Source: Candidatus Rokuibacteriota bacterium (GTDB lineage Bacteria > Methylomirabilota > Methylomirabilia > Rokubacteriales > CSP1-6). From it: a stretch of DNA of 12,622 nt. Both the position numbers and the translations under genes were made by a program. Each line of letters opens with the position of its first letter. Within the stretch, counting starts at the first letter, position 1. The notes under the pieces were generated by a model that saw only the letters and a program-made list of their open reading frames with translations, was not told the DNA's origin and ran no database searches. Shown piece after piece: positions 6,900-12,622 of this stretch. Location of the stretch: assembly GCA_003221435.1 (NCBI GenBank), contig QHRS01000164.1, positions 1-12,622 of the forward strand, read 5' to 3'.

Positions 6900-7165
6900 T
6901 AGGCAGCGAGGGAGGCCTCCTCCCGCCTCCAGGCGGCGACGGCCCAGAGGTTTTCCAGGTCCTCGAGGGTTCGACCCCAGTCCCCGTAGCTCTCGAGCAG
7001 GGTGGCGCGAAGCGCGGCGAGGCGCGCCTCGGCCTCGTCCAAGCGCGCGCGGAGCGCCGGGTGCGCCGTAGTGGCGGCGGCGAGGCTCCCGCCGGGCACT
7101 GTCGTCGCGATGCGATCGAGCAAGCCGTTCAACTCGTCATGGAGCAGCCGATCCAAGGGGTTCAT
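6899..7165 (-). CDS. 88-residue small helical protein, nested in frame with the ATPase tail
   Basis: I do not recognise this protein. ATG 7165 is preceded at 5 bases by GGAGGTGA (7178-7171 on the minus strand), the best Shine-Dalgarno in the window. Further upstream are a TTGACA box and a palindrome, so it looks like an independently expressed gene. The protein (MNPLDRLLHDELNGLLDRIA at the start) is predicted helical. Its central run HPALRARLDEAEARLAALRA (35-54) looks like a coiled coil, and it has three tryptophans near the C terminus. It has no cysteine, signal peptide or membrane segment. The reading frame is identical to that of the ABC ATPase upstream, with no stop between them, so it may also exist as the C-terminal part of a fusion. 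Its TAG stop abuts the right edge of the palindromic repeat. Confidence 0.65.
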   Translation of the reverse strand: MNPLDRLLHDELNGLLDRIATTVPGGSLAAATTAHPALRARLDEAEARLAALRATLLESYGDWGRTLEDLENLWAVAAWRREEASLAA

Positions 7166-8230
7166 AAACTTCACCTCCAGGGATCTACTACTCAACACAA
7201 GTTGAGTTACTTTGTCAAGCCCAACCCTGGAGATTCTGAATGGAAGGACGGTGCCGAGCGGGCGCTCCTCCCGGAGGATCGTCAACAGTCGCCAGCCCGG
7301 GCCCGCCATCTCGGCTTCGAACGCGCCGCCGAGACAGACGACCCGCTCGACCTTGCCGCGGAACGGCCCGTCATCGTTCACGAGCACGTCCTCGGGACGG
7401 ATCACCGCGCAGACCTCGGACGTGCTCGGCGCGCGCGTCTCGGCAAGAGGCAGTTCGCCGAGCGCGGACTCGAGCCGCCCTCCCCTGATCGACGACGGCA
7501 GGAGCGCGCACTTACCGAGAAACGACGCGACGAAGGCCGTGCGGGGGCGGTCGTAGAGATCGCGCGGCGTACCCCACTGCTCGACCCTGCCGCCCCGGAA
7601 GATGGCGGCGTGATCGCCGAGGCCGAACGTTTCCTGCTGGTTGTGGGTGACGTAGAGGATCGTCAGCCCGAGTTGCTGCTGAAGCTGGCGGATCTCGTCC
7701 ATCAGGGCGGAGCGGAGCGGCGGGTCGAGATTCGACAGCGGCTCATCCATGAGCAGGATGCGCGGGCGCGTGACGATGGCGCGGGCCAGCGCCACCCGCT
7801 GGCGCTCGCCGCCCGAGAGGTCTGACGGACGGTCTTCGCGGTGGCCTTCGAGGCCAACCACGGCAAGCGTCTCGTCGATCCTGCGGCGCCGGTCGGGGGA
7901 CGGCACCTCGCGGCCGAGGACGAGCTCAAGGGTCTGCCGCACGGTCATGTGAGGCCAGAGCGCGAGGTCCTGGAAGACCATGCTCACGCCGCGCGCCTCG
8001 GGAGGAACCAGTATGCGGCCGTCGCGGCTCGTCGCCTCGTCGCCGATCAAGACCACGCCCCGCTGGGGCGCCTCGAATCCGGCGATCAGTCTCAACACGG
8101 TGCTCTTGCCCGAACCCGACGGGCCGACGAGCACCGTCACCGCCCCGTCGGGAACGCTGAGATTGAGCTCGCTGAGGACGGGCTCCCGGCCGTAGCTGAA
8201 GTGGACGTCCTCGAAGCGGATGAGGCTCAC
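6899..8230 (-). CDS. ferric-type ABC transporter ATPase with an unusual in-frame C-terminal extension
   Basis: Starting at GTG 8230 (GTGA overlap with the permease), the frame is open for 443 residues. ATPase motifs are complete: Walker A GPSGSGKST (36-44), Q-loop FQD (86-88), signature LSGGERQRVALAR (138-150), Walker B ILLMDEP (158-164), D-loop SNLD (166-169) and H-loop His196 (VTHN). A TOBE-like domain fills about 240-336 (VIRPEDVLV, LTILREERPLGTVLPFRISR). It would power iron or a similar cation import with the permease and binding lipoprotein genes upstream. Fbp/PotA-type ATPases usually end at about 340-360 residues. Here recognisable sequence ends near residue 336, and the frame then crosses promoter-like DNA and the start of a small gene (residue 356 onward). 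The stop codon may have been lost, or the tail may be a nested gene. The ATPase core is certain; the true C terminus is not. Confidence 0.85.
   Translation of the reverse strand: MSLIRFEDVHFSYGREPVLSELNLSVPDGAVTVLVGPSGSGKSTVLRLIAGFEAPQRGVVLIGDEATSRDGRILVPPEARGVSMVFQDLALWPHMTVRQTLELVLGREVPSPDRRRRIDETLAVVGLEGHREDRPSDLSGGERQRVALARAIVTRPRILLMDEPLSNLDPPLRSALMDEIRQLQQQLGLTILYVTHNQQETFGLGDHAAIFRGGRVEQWGTPRDLYDRPRTAFVASFLGKCALLPSSIRGGRLESALGELPLAETRAPSTSEVCAVIRPEDVLVNDDGPFRGKVERVVCLGGAFEAEMAGPGWRLLTILREERPLGTVLPFRISRVGLDKVTQLVLSSRSLEVKFMNPLDRLLHDELNGLLDRIATTVPGGSLAAATTAHPALRARLDEAEARLAALRATLLESYGDWGRTLEDLENLWAVAAWRREEASLAA
7171..7178 (-). promoter_or_regulatory. strong Shine-Dalgarno for the 88-residue protein
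   Basis: GGAGGTGA on the minus strand is fully complementary to the 3' end of 16S rRNA and lies 5 bases before ATG 7165. Most starts in this window rely on overlaps rather than such a site. This is the main reason to treat the small reading frame as its own translation unit. Confidence 0.8.
7190..7207. promoter_or_regulatory. perfect 18-base palindromic operator candidate
   Basis: On the minus strand ACTCAAC, TTGT, GTTGAGT: two perfect 7-base arms around a 4-base centre, with 50% or more A/T in a region otherwise near 70% G/C. It begins 5 bases after a TTGACA box, overlaps the expected -10 region, and ends 12 bases before the Shine-Dalgarno of the 88-residue gene. That is the usual place for a dimeric repressor site. 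The regulator is not in the window, and I do not recognise the motif as a named operator. Confidence 0.6.
7190..7218 (-). promoter_or_regulatory. promoter candidate for the 88-residue gene
   Basis: A perfect -35 consensus TTGACA occupies 7218-7213 on the minus strand. At a 17-base spacing the -10 position reads TTGAGT (7195-7190), a poor match (3/6), so the promoter would be weak or activator-dependent unless another spacing is used. The palindrome at 7190-7207 covers most of the spacer and the -10 site. Confidence 0.45.
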
Positions 8231-9828
8231 CGGCCGTTCCAGGCCCGGAACGTCGCGAGCCCGCCCCACGCGACGCAGAGGACGGCCGCGGTGAGCCCGA
8301 CCATCAGCAGCGCGAGCGCCGCTATCGCCGGCTCGGGGCTGTTGGCCATCAGCGTGTAGACGCGGATCGGCAGCGTCTCGGCGCCTGGCGGATAGATCGT
8401 CACCGCGAGGTCGAGATCGCGCAGGCAGAAGATGAACGCGAGGAACCACGCACCCGCGAGGGCGGGGCGCACCATCGGCAGCAGCACCCGCCGGAGCGCG
8501 CGGCCCCAGGGAACTCGCGCGAGGCGCGCCGCTTCCTCGATACCTGGCGAGAGTGAACGCAGACCAACGCCAACCGCCCGGGCGGCGAGCGGCGTGAAGT
8601 GCCCGATGTAGCCGACGAGGATGATGGCGGCGCTTCCGTAGAGCCACGTGAGCCCGGTCCGGTTCCAGATGAGGATCAGTCCGATCCCGATCACCGTGCC
8701 CGGCGCGGCGAAGAGGAGCAGCAGGACCGTGTCGAGCGCTTCGTGCCGCTTCGGGCCCCGGCGCTCCACCAGATATGCGAGCAGCAACCCGAGCACCAGC
8801 ATGAGCGTCGCCGCCGTGGCCGACATCCACACGCTCCGGGCGACGCTTGCACCGGCGCCGCGGATCGCGGCCGCGTAATTCGCCAGGCCCCGGGCGCGGA
8901 CCACGAGCCCCAGGAGCGGAACCACCACCGTCAGCAGCGCCCACGCCCACGCGGCGGCGCCGGCGACAGCTCGCCAGCGCTCGAGATGGATCCTGAGCCC
9001 GTTGGCCGCCCGCACGCGAGCCAGAAAACGCACTCGATGGCGCAGCAAATATCGCTCGACGCCGAGACCGACGAGCACGAGGAGCGCGAGCGGGAGCGAC
9101 ATGGCGACCGCCGCGGTGATGTTCAGGAACGCGGCGAACTGCGTGAACACTTCGGTGCTGAAGACCGGGTAGCGCAGGAACGCGGGGACGCCGAACTCGC
9201 CGACGACGAGGACGAACGTGATCAGCATCGCGAACGCCACCGCGGGCGCGACGAGCGGCAGGTCGATCCGCCAGACGATCCGGCGCCAGCGGAAGTGGAG
9301 GCGCGCCGCCTCCTCGATCGCCGGGTCGATCGATCCGAGCGCGATCCGGACCAGGTGGACCACGATCGGGGTATAGGCGGTCGTGAGCACGAGCACGGCG
9401 CCGCCGAGGCCGAAGAAGAAGCCCGAGGCCGAGACTTCGGCGCCCGGGCCCAGCGGCGCGGCGAGGAGCCCCTGCCGCCCGAGGACGCTGAACCATCCGA
9501 GCGCGACGATGTAGGGCGGCAGAAACAGCGGGAACGTGAGGACCACGGCGAAGAGGGAACGACACGGCAGGTCCGTCTTCGCGATCAGGACACCGAGCAG
9601 CGTCCCGATCCCCCCGGCGAGCAGGGAGACGACGATCCCGAGCAGCGTCGTGTTCGCCAGGAGCGAGAGCATCCGCGCCGGGACGAGTGCGGCCCAGAGT
9701 GACGGCGCGTCGCGCGCCGCCGTGATCGCCAGCCACGCGAGCGGAAGCCCGCCGGCCGCGAGGGCGACCGCCGCGCCGGCCGCGAGCCATGGCGTTGGAC
9801 GCCAGACCCGACGAAGCGGCGCGCTCAC
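8227..9828 (-). CDS. ferric-type ABC transporter permease, two fused MetI domains (FbpB-like)
   Basis: The 533-residue inner-membrane protein contains two binding-protein-dependent permease domains in tandem, with around 12 hydrophobic segments. Each half carries an EAA loop that docks on the ATPase: IDPAIEEAARLHFRWRRIVW in the first half and LSPGIEEAARLARVPWGRAL in the second. Tandem fused domains are typical of FbpB/SfuB-type ferric importers and a few thiamine or phosphonate-like systems. Start GTG 9828 is chosen because it shares GTGA with the stop of the binding-protein gene and matches the style of the next junction (8227-8230). A start 15 bases further upstream at 9843 is possible. Coupled overlaps at both ends imply that binding protein, permease and ATPase are translated in series. 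Substrate specificity is inferred from family likeness only. Confidence 0.9.
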   Translation of the reverse strand: MSAPLRRVWRPTPWLAAGAAVALAAGGLPLAWLAITAARDAPSLWAALVPARMLSLLANTTLLGIVVSLLAGGIGTLLGVLIAKTDLPCRSLFAVVLTFPLFLPPYIVALGWFSVLGRQGLLAAPLGPGAEVSASGFFFGLGGAVLVLTTAYTPIVVHLVRIALGSIDPAIEEAARLHFRWRRIVWRIDLPLVAPAVAFAMLITFVLVVGEFGVPAFLRYPVFSTEVFTQFAAFLNITAAVAMSLPLALLVLVGLGVERYLLRHRVRFLARVRAANGLRIHLERWRAVAGAAAWAWALLTVVVPLLGLVVRARGLANYAAAIRGAGASVARSVWMSATAATLMLVLGLLLAYLVERRGPKRHEALDTVLLLLFAAPGTVIGIGLILIWNRTGLTWLYGSAAIILVGYIGHFTPLAARAVGVGLRSLSPGIEEAARLARVPWGRALRRVLLPMVRPALAGAWFLAFIFCLRDLDLAVTIYPPGAETLPIRVYTLMANSPEPAIAALALLMVGLTAAVLCVAWGGLATFRAWNGR

Positions 9829-10850
9829 CGCGCGCCGGCCCACTCATTCAGATACGAGAGGATCCGCTCGCTCGTCTTGCCCAGGTCGGAGAACCGGACC
9901 GCCATGTCCTTGATCGCCGATACCGGCTTCACGTTCGCGGGCACCGGCACCCCGGGATGGAGCGGCATCTGGGCGGCCGCGCCCGCCGCCAGGCGCTCCT
10001 CGACCTGGGGAGAGAGCAGATAATCGACGAGCCGCGTGGCCTGATCGGGATGCGGCGCGCCTTTCAGGAGCGCCACCACGTTCGGCATCACCAGGGTGCC
10101 GAGCCCGGCCTGGTCCGGGTACACGACGGCCACGGGCTTGTGCTGCAGGAGCGCCACGTTGGCGTCGTCGCTGTCGGCGAACGCCCACGCCAGCTCTCCC
10201 GACGCGACGAGGTCCCTCGCCTCGCCGTTGCTCGTCACGATCTTGACCCTGTTGTCCTTGACCTCGGCGAGAAACCTCTTCGCGGCCTGATCACCCCACA
10301 GGCTCCACAGCGCGGCGACCTGCGTGGTGGTCGTGCCGAACAGCGGGTTCGCCAGGCCCGCGCGCCCCTTCCAGCGTGGGTCCGCCAGATCACGGACGGA
10401 GGACGGCGCCTCGGCCGGCTTCACCTGATCGGTGTTGTAGACGATGACGCGGGCGCGAGCGGCGAAGCCGGTCCAGTAGCCCGCGGGATCGCGGTAGCGG
10501 GCCGGGATGTCCTTGCCCGCCGGCGACGCGTACGACGCGAGCAGCCCCTGTTGCTGGAGCATGATCGCGCGCAGGGGCTCGTTGCCCCAGAAGACGTCGG
10601 CCTGCGGGTGGTCCCGCTCCGCCACGATGCGGAGTGCGACGCCGGCGCTCTTGGTCTCCTCGGTGTCGTACACCGCCCGCACGGTGATGCGGGCGGTCTT
10701 CTCGAAGTCCTTCAGGATCGGCTCCGAGAAGACTTGGTCCTCGGACGTGTAGACGACGACCTCGGGCGCCGAGGACCGGCCGCACGCGGCTCCGGGAACT
10801 CCCGTGAGCAGCGCGAGGACGAGGAGCGCGCGGGCCCTACCCCCCGCCAC
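9825..10850 (-). CDS. extracellular solute-binding lipoprotein of a ferric-type ABC importer
   Basis: The 341-residue protein has an arginine-containing n-region, a hydrophobic stretch ALLVLALLTG and Cys23 in GVPGAAC. This is an imperfect lipobox (Gly at -3), so it is probably a lipoprotein. The mature start PEVVVYTSEDQVFSEPILKD resembles FbpA-type proteins (VVVYTS..D). Later motifs ADVFWGNEP, YNTDQVKP, DPRWKGRAGLANPLFGTTTT and PHPDQATRLVDYLLSPQVEE fit cluster D type II binding proteins for iron or similar ligands. It would capture the substrate in the periplasm for the permease whose gene overlaps its 3' end. GTG 10850 lies 8 bases after GGAG and 14 bases inside the end of the preceding gene, so translation is likely coupled. 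Iron is the favoured ligand, but thiamine, phosphonate or sulfonate relatives share this fold. Confidence 0.88.
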   Translation of the reverse strand: MAGGRARALLVLALLTGVPGAACGRSSAPEVVVYTSEDQVFSEPILKDFEKTARITVRAVYDTEETKSAGVALRIVAERDHPQADVFWGNEPLRAIMLQQQGLLASYASPAGKDIPARYRDPAGYWTGFAARARVIVYNTDQVKPAEAPSSVRDLADPRWKGRAGLANPLFGTTTTQVAALWSLWGDQAAKRFLAEVKDNRVKIVTSNGEARDLVASGELAWAFADSDDANVALLQHKPVAVVYPDQAGLGTLVMPNVVALLKGAPHPDQATRLVDYLLSPQVEERLAAGAAAQMPLHPGVPVPANVKPVSAIKDMAVRFSDLGKTSERILSYLNEWAGAR

Positions 10851-11460
10851 CGCCGGGGACTCCGCGGATGACGAGGTCGTCGAATGCGGTCACCGAATCC
10901 GCCTTCGTCCACAGCCCGACCTTGCCCGACCGGTACCGCGCGTCGCGATGGTCGATCAGGAGCTTGCCGTCGAGGTACCCCTGGATGTGATCGCCGACGG
11001 CGACCACGCGCATCGTGTGCCACTGGCCGAGCGACGGCGGGTACACTCTCGCCGACGCGAGCTGATACCGGCCGTGATCGTAGTAGTACAGCCGGAAGTT
11101 GAACCGGAACACGATGCCGCCCGAGGCGTCTTCGCGGCCGGACACCGGCTTGAACCGGACCGACGCGTCGACGTCGGAGTACGGCCCGGCCGGGGCGACG
11201 ATGACGTTGAAGACGTTGTCGATTGCCCGCTGGACGAGCACCCGTTTGCCACTCGGCGCGCCGGCCATTTCCTCGACGACCCACTGGCCGTCCACGACCT
11301 TGAAGTCGCCGATGCCCTTGTCGTCGAAGTCGAAGCTCGTGGTCGCCGCCGTGTCGGGCACCTTCAGCTCCGCAGCGTGCGCGGCGGACCACGCAACCAG
11401 TCCCAGCGCCGTCAGGACGATCGCCTGCCCGTGACGGCGCAACAGCCCGATTCCTCGCAT
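10837..11460 (-). CDS. secreted concanavalin-like/DUF1080-type lectin-fold protein
   Basis: The 207-residue protein starts at ATG 11460, preceded by a GGGAGGG Shine-Dalgarno. It has a signal peptide (about 1-29, IVLTALGLVAWSAAHA). The rest looks like a single jelly-roll domain: FDFDDKGIGDFKVVDGQW at the start, DASGGIVFRFN in the middle, then LGQWHTMRVVAVGDHIQGYLDGKLL and GKVGLWTKADSVTAFDDLVI. The GxW...DG..V and GKVGLWTKADS..FDD pattern is typical of LamG/DUF1080 (3-keto-disaccharide hydrolase-like) proteins, many of which only bind glycans. No catalytic residues can be named with confidence. It follows a PepSY gene by 14 bases and overlaps the ABC binding-protein gene by 14 bases, so it belongs to that operon. 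It ends in a glycine run (VPGGGGG). Confidence 0.8.
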   Translation of the reverse strand: MRGIGLLRRHGQAIVLTALGLVAWSAAHAAELKVPDTAATTSFDFDDKGIGDFKVVDGQWVVEEMAGAPSGKRVLVQRAIDNVFNVIVAPAGPYSDVDASVRFKPVSGREDASGGIVFRFNFRLYYYDHGRYQLASARVYPPSLGQWHTMRVVAVGDHIQGYLDGKLLIDHRDARYRSGKVGLWTKADSVTAFDDLVIRGVPGGGGG

Positions 11461-11474
11461 CACGCCCTCCCGGC

Positions 11475-11984
11475 TCAGAGGAGCTTCTCGGTCACCGTTT
11501 TCCAGTCGTCGCCCTTGACGAGCGTGACCTCGGCGACCGACTGGCCGTCCTTGAGGCTCGGATAGACGCTGACGGCGCGGTAGCCCTTGTTGGCGTGGAC
11601 CGCCTTGCTGACGGCCTTGCGGAGCGACTCGTTCGCCTTCGGCATCGCCGCGCTCTGCAACTTGGCCGCCGTGAGATCCTCGCCAGCGGTGATCGGCTCG
11701 GTCTTTGCGACCTTCCCCGACTTGTGGTCGATGATGACCTCGGAGAACTTGTCGGCCTTGGCCGTGTAGACCGAGAGCTGCAGCTTGCCTTCCTCCATCT
11801 CGAACTTCGCCGAGATCGGCTGGCCTTCGCGCTCGCTGGCCGCGAGCGCCTTCTCGAGAGAGACCTTGGCGCCTGTGAGGGCCTTGGCAAGCTCCGCACG
11901 CCCCTTGTCCTCGGCGAATGCGGCGGGCGCCGACAACGCCCCCCCGAGTGCCAGAGCCAGAGCCAACGACGCGATCCGCCTCAT
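11475..11984 (-). CDS. exported PepSY-domain protein
   Basis: The 169-residue protein has an excellent signal peptide (1-24, SLALALALGGALSAPAAFAE). Two PepSY-like repeats follow. The first is about 35-92, with AKALTGAKVSLEKALAASE, the beta hairpin AKFEMEEGKLQLSVYTA and FSEVIIDHKSGKV. The second, more degenerate half is about 120-169, with VHANKGYRAVSVYPSLKDG. PepSY domains are small periplasmic or surface modules, often next to metal or redox systems, and are thought to bind peptides or inhibit peptidases; no function is proven for this type. ATG 11984 is preceded by AAGGAGGA at a 6-base spacing, a strong start. It sits between chrB and a lectin-fold gene on the same strand. The gap to chrB holds a short palindromic repeat copy. 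Confidence 0.85.
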   Translation of the reverse strand: MRRIASLALALALGGALSAPAAFAEDKGRAELAKALTGAKVSLEKALAASEREGQPISAKFEMEEGKLQLSVYTAKADKFSEVIIDHKSGKVAKTEPITAGEDLTAAKLQSAAMPKANESLRKAVSKAVHANKGYRAVSVYPSLKDGQSVAEVTLVKGDDWKTVTEKLL

Positions 11985-12006
11985 GATGAGTCCTCCTTCG
12001 CGTTTC

Positions 12007-12053
12007 GCGGGCCGCTGACAAAGGCCGCACCTGGACCTCTTTGAGCGGCCCGC
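12007..12053. repeat. 47-base internally deleted copy of the palindromic repeat
   Basis: Terminal arms GCGGGCCGCT (12007-12016) and AGCGGCCCGC (12044-12053) are perfect reverse complements. The stem continues with CAAAG (12019-12023) and CTTTG (12039-12043) past a 2-base bulge. Read on the minus strand, its first 28 bases match the left arm of the copy at 6774 at 25 positions (three transitions). Its last 20 match that copy's right end at 17. The whole centre, including the GACGTAC hairpin, is missing. It lies between the chrB stop and the PepSY start, and is followed on the plus strand by a TTTTT run. Confidence 0.75.
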
Positions 12054-12060
12054 TGGTTTT

Positions 12061-12622
12061 TCAGGTCTTCTGCTTCAGGGTCGTGTAGAGACCGTCGAAC
12101 AGGGTCATGCCGCGCTCGAGCAGCTCGTGGTCCTCCGGGATCGCGGCGACGAGACCGCTCAGCGCGAGATCGATTCCGTGGGCTTCGCTGCGGGAGAACT
12201 TGCCGTCGTGGAGATCGGCTTCGTGGATGATCTCGGCGATCGCCTTCAACCGGCGGTCCTTGACGCCGAAGCGCTTCACGAGCGTCTCGAACGTGCAGTC
12301 CTCCCCGTGATGGCCGAAGTCGGCGCCGAGGACGTCGAATGGGATGCCTTTCTTGGCGGCGTCGGCGCGATCGGCAAACGCGAACGTCGCCTTCGGATCG
12401 AGGAACCGCTTGATCAACCACGCCGACGCGATGCGGTCGACGTGCGGGCGCGGCCGCGTGACCCACGTGCTGCCCGGGGGCGGGAGCGCCGTCCGGCGCC
12501 GGCCGGCCCCCGGCGCGACGCTCGGCCGTGCCTCGACCTTGCGGAGCCGCTTGGCGACCGTCTCCCAGAGCGCGCGGGCGCGGTCGCCGATCGGCGCGCG
12601 GAAGTAATCGATCGCCTGGATG
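12061..12622 (-). CDS. chrB: chromate resistance protein ChrB, C-terminal part (5' end outside window)
   Basis: The frame is open from the right window edge to TGA at 12061-12063, giving 186 visible residues. After the end of an N-terminal domain (AIDYFRAPIGDRARALWETV) and a basic, proline-rich linker, the conserved ChrB core begins: STWVTRPRPHVDRIASAWL, then IKRFLDPKATFAF and IPFDVLGADFGHHGEDCTFE. It closes with IAEIIHEADLHDGKFSR. The TTG at 12417 sits inside this conserved core, so it is not the start. ChrB acts with the ChrA transporter in chromate tolerance, as a chromate-sensing regulator or accessory protein; ChrA, if present, must lie outside the window. Clustered His, Asp, Glu and Cys residues in the core could bind metal. 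The PepSY gene follows after a 76-base gap holding a palindromic repeat. Confidence 0.88.
   Translation of the reverse strand, partial: IQAIDYFRAPIGDRARALWETVAKRLRKVEARPSVAPGAGRRRTALPPPGSTWVTRPRPHVDRIASAWLIKRFLDPKATFAFADRADAAKKGIPFDVLGADFGHHGEDCTFETLVKRFGVKDRRLKAIAEIIHEADLHDGKFSRSEAHGIDLALSGLVAAIPEDHELLERGMTLFDGLYTTLKQKT

Noticed and set aside
8599..9702. 367-codon plus-strand open frame rich in Glu, Arg and His
   Set aside because: It mirrors the hydrophobic permease codons on the opposite strand; charged low-complexity composition is what antisense of membrane segments gives.
8227..9847. Apparent 982-residue reading frame on the minus strand suggesting a permease-ATPase fusion (6899-9847)
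   Set aside because: Upstream of GTG 8230 this frame is the out-of-register shadow of the real permease gene: Arg/Ala/Gly-rich with no domain. The permease is read in another frame with two clear EAA loops. Only the part from 8230 down is ATPase.
10837..12030. 397-codon minus-strand frame that would extend the lectin-fold protein upstream
   Set aside because: Residues before ATG 11460 are a shadow of the PepSY gene. A signal peptide and a GGGAGGG ribosome site mark 11460 as the true start.
12007..12060. Simple intrinsic terminator after chrB
   Set aside because: The T-run follows the stem on the plus strand, where no gene ends. The sequence matches the repeat at 6774-6899, so it is listed as a repeat copy; it may still affect transcript ends.
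12061..12417. Stand-alone 118-residue protein starting at TTG 12417
   Set aside because: Conserved ChrB sequence continues in frame upstream (WVTRPRPHVDRIASAW), so the gene is longer and truncated only by the window edge.
1..12622. CRISPR arrays, tRNA or rRNA genes, insertion sequences
   Set aside because: No regularly spaced direct repeats, cloverleaf-like stretches, rRNA-like sequence or transposase-like protein were seen; almost all of the window is covered by recognised coding sequence.

Overview
The window is GC-rich DNA (roughly two thirds G+C, with strong G/C third-position bias) that is densely packed with genes. Many junctions overlap by a few bases (GTGA or similar). Gene content, GTG starts and a short interrupted palindromic repeat suit a high-GC free-living Gram-negative-type bacterium. 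A Rokubacteria/Methylomirabilota-like soil or groundwater lineage is my best guess, but that is inference from gene style, not proof. I see no rRNA, tRNA, CRISPR array or transposase.

Left region (1-3040, plus strand): the 3' end of a UbiE-type methyltransferase, then a two-gene unit of a membrane-anchored putative glycoside hydrolase (DUF4015/PF13200 type, with a carboxypeptidase-regulatory-like beta domain) and an exported NodB-type polysaccharide deacetylase. The two overlap by 4 bases and look like an exopolysaccharide or cell-wall-glycan processing pair. They are followed by two GC-rich hairpins.

Middle left (3041-5334, minus strand): an exported SxxK serine hydrolase resembling the AmiE/YbbE branch of PF00144, overlapping by 7 bases with a DUF1343/NamZ exo-beta-N-acetylmuramidase. 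Together they suggest peptidoglycan-fragment turnover.

Middle (5402-6901, plus strand): an NDUFA9-like atypical SDR protein, coupled through a GTGA overlap to an unrecognised helical protein of 175 residues. The 3' end of the latter runs into a 126-base palindromic repeat element (6774-6899). A 47-base, internally deleted copy of the same element lies at 12007-12053.

Right region (6899-12622, minus strand): the C-terminal part of chromate-resistance protein ChrB (running off the window), a PepSY-domain periplasmic protein, a secreted concanavalin-like/DUF1080-type protein, and a complete ferric-type ABC importer (binding lipoprotein, two-domain permease, ATPase). The last five genes form one tightly spaced run.

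The strangest spot is the 3' end of the ATPase gene. Its frame runs without a stop through a TTGACA box, a perfect 18-base palindrome and a near-perfect Shine-Dalgarno, then continues in frame into an 88-residue small protein. Either a small regulated gene is nested in the ATPase tail, or the ATPase has lost its stop codon and been fused to a neighbour.
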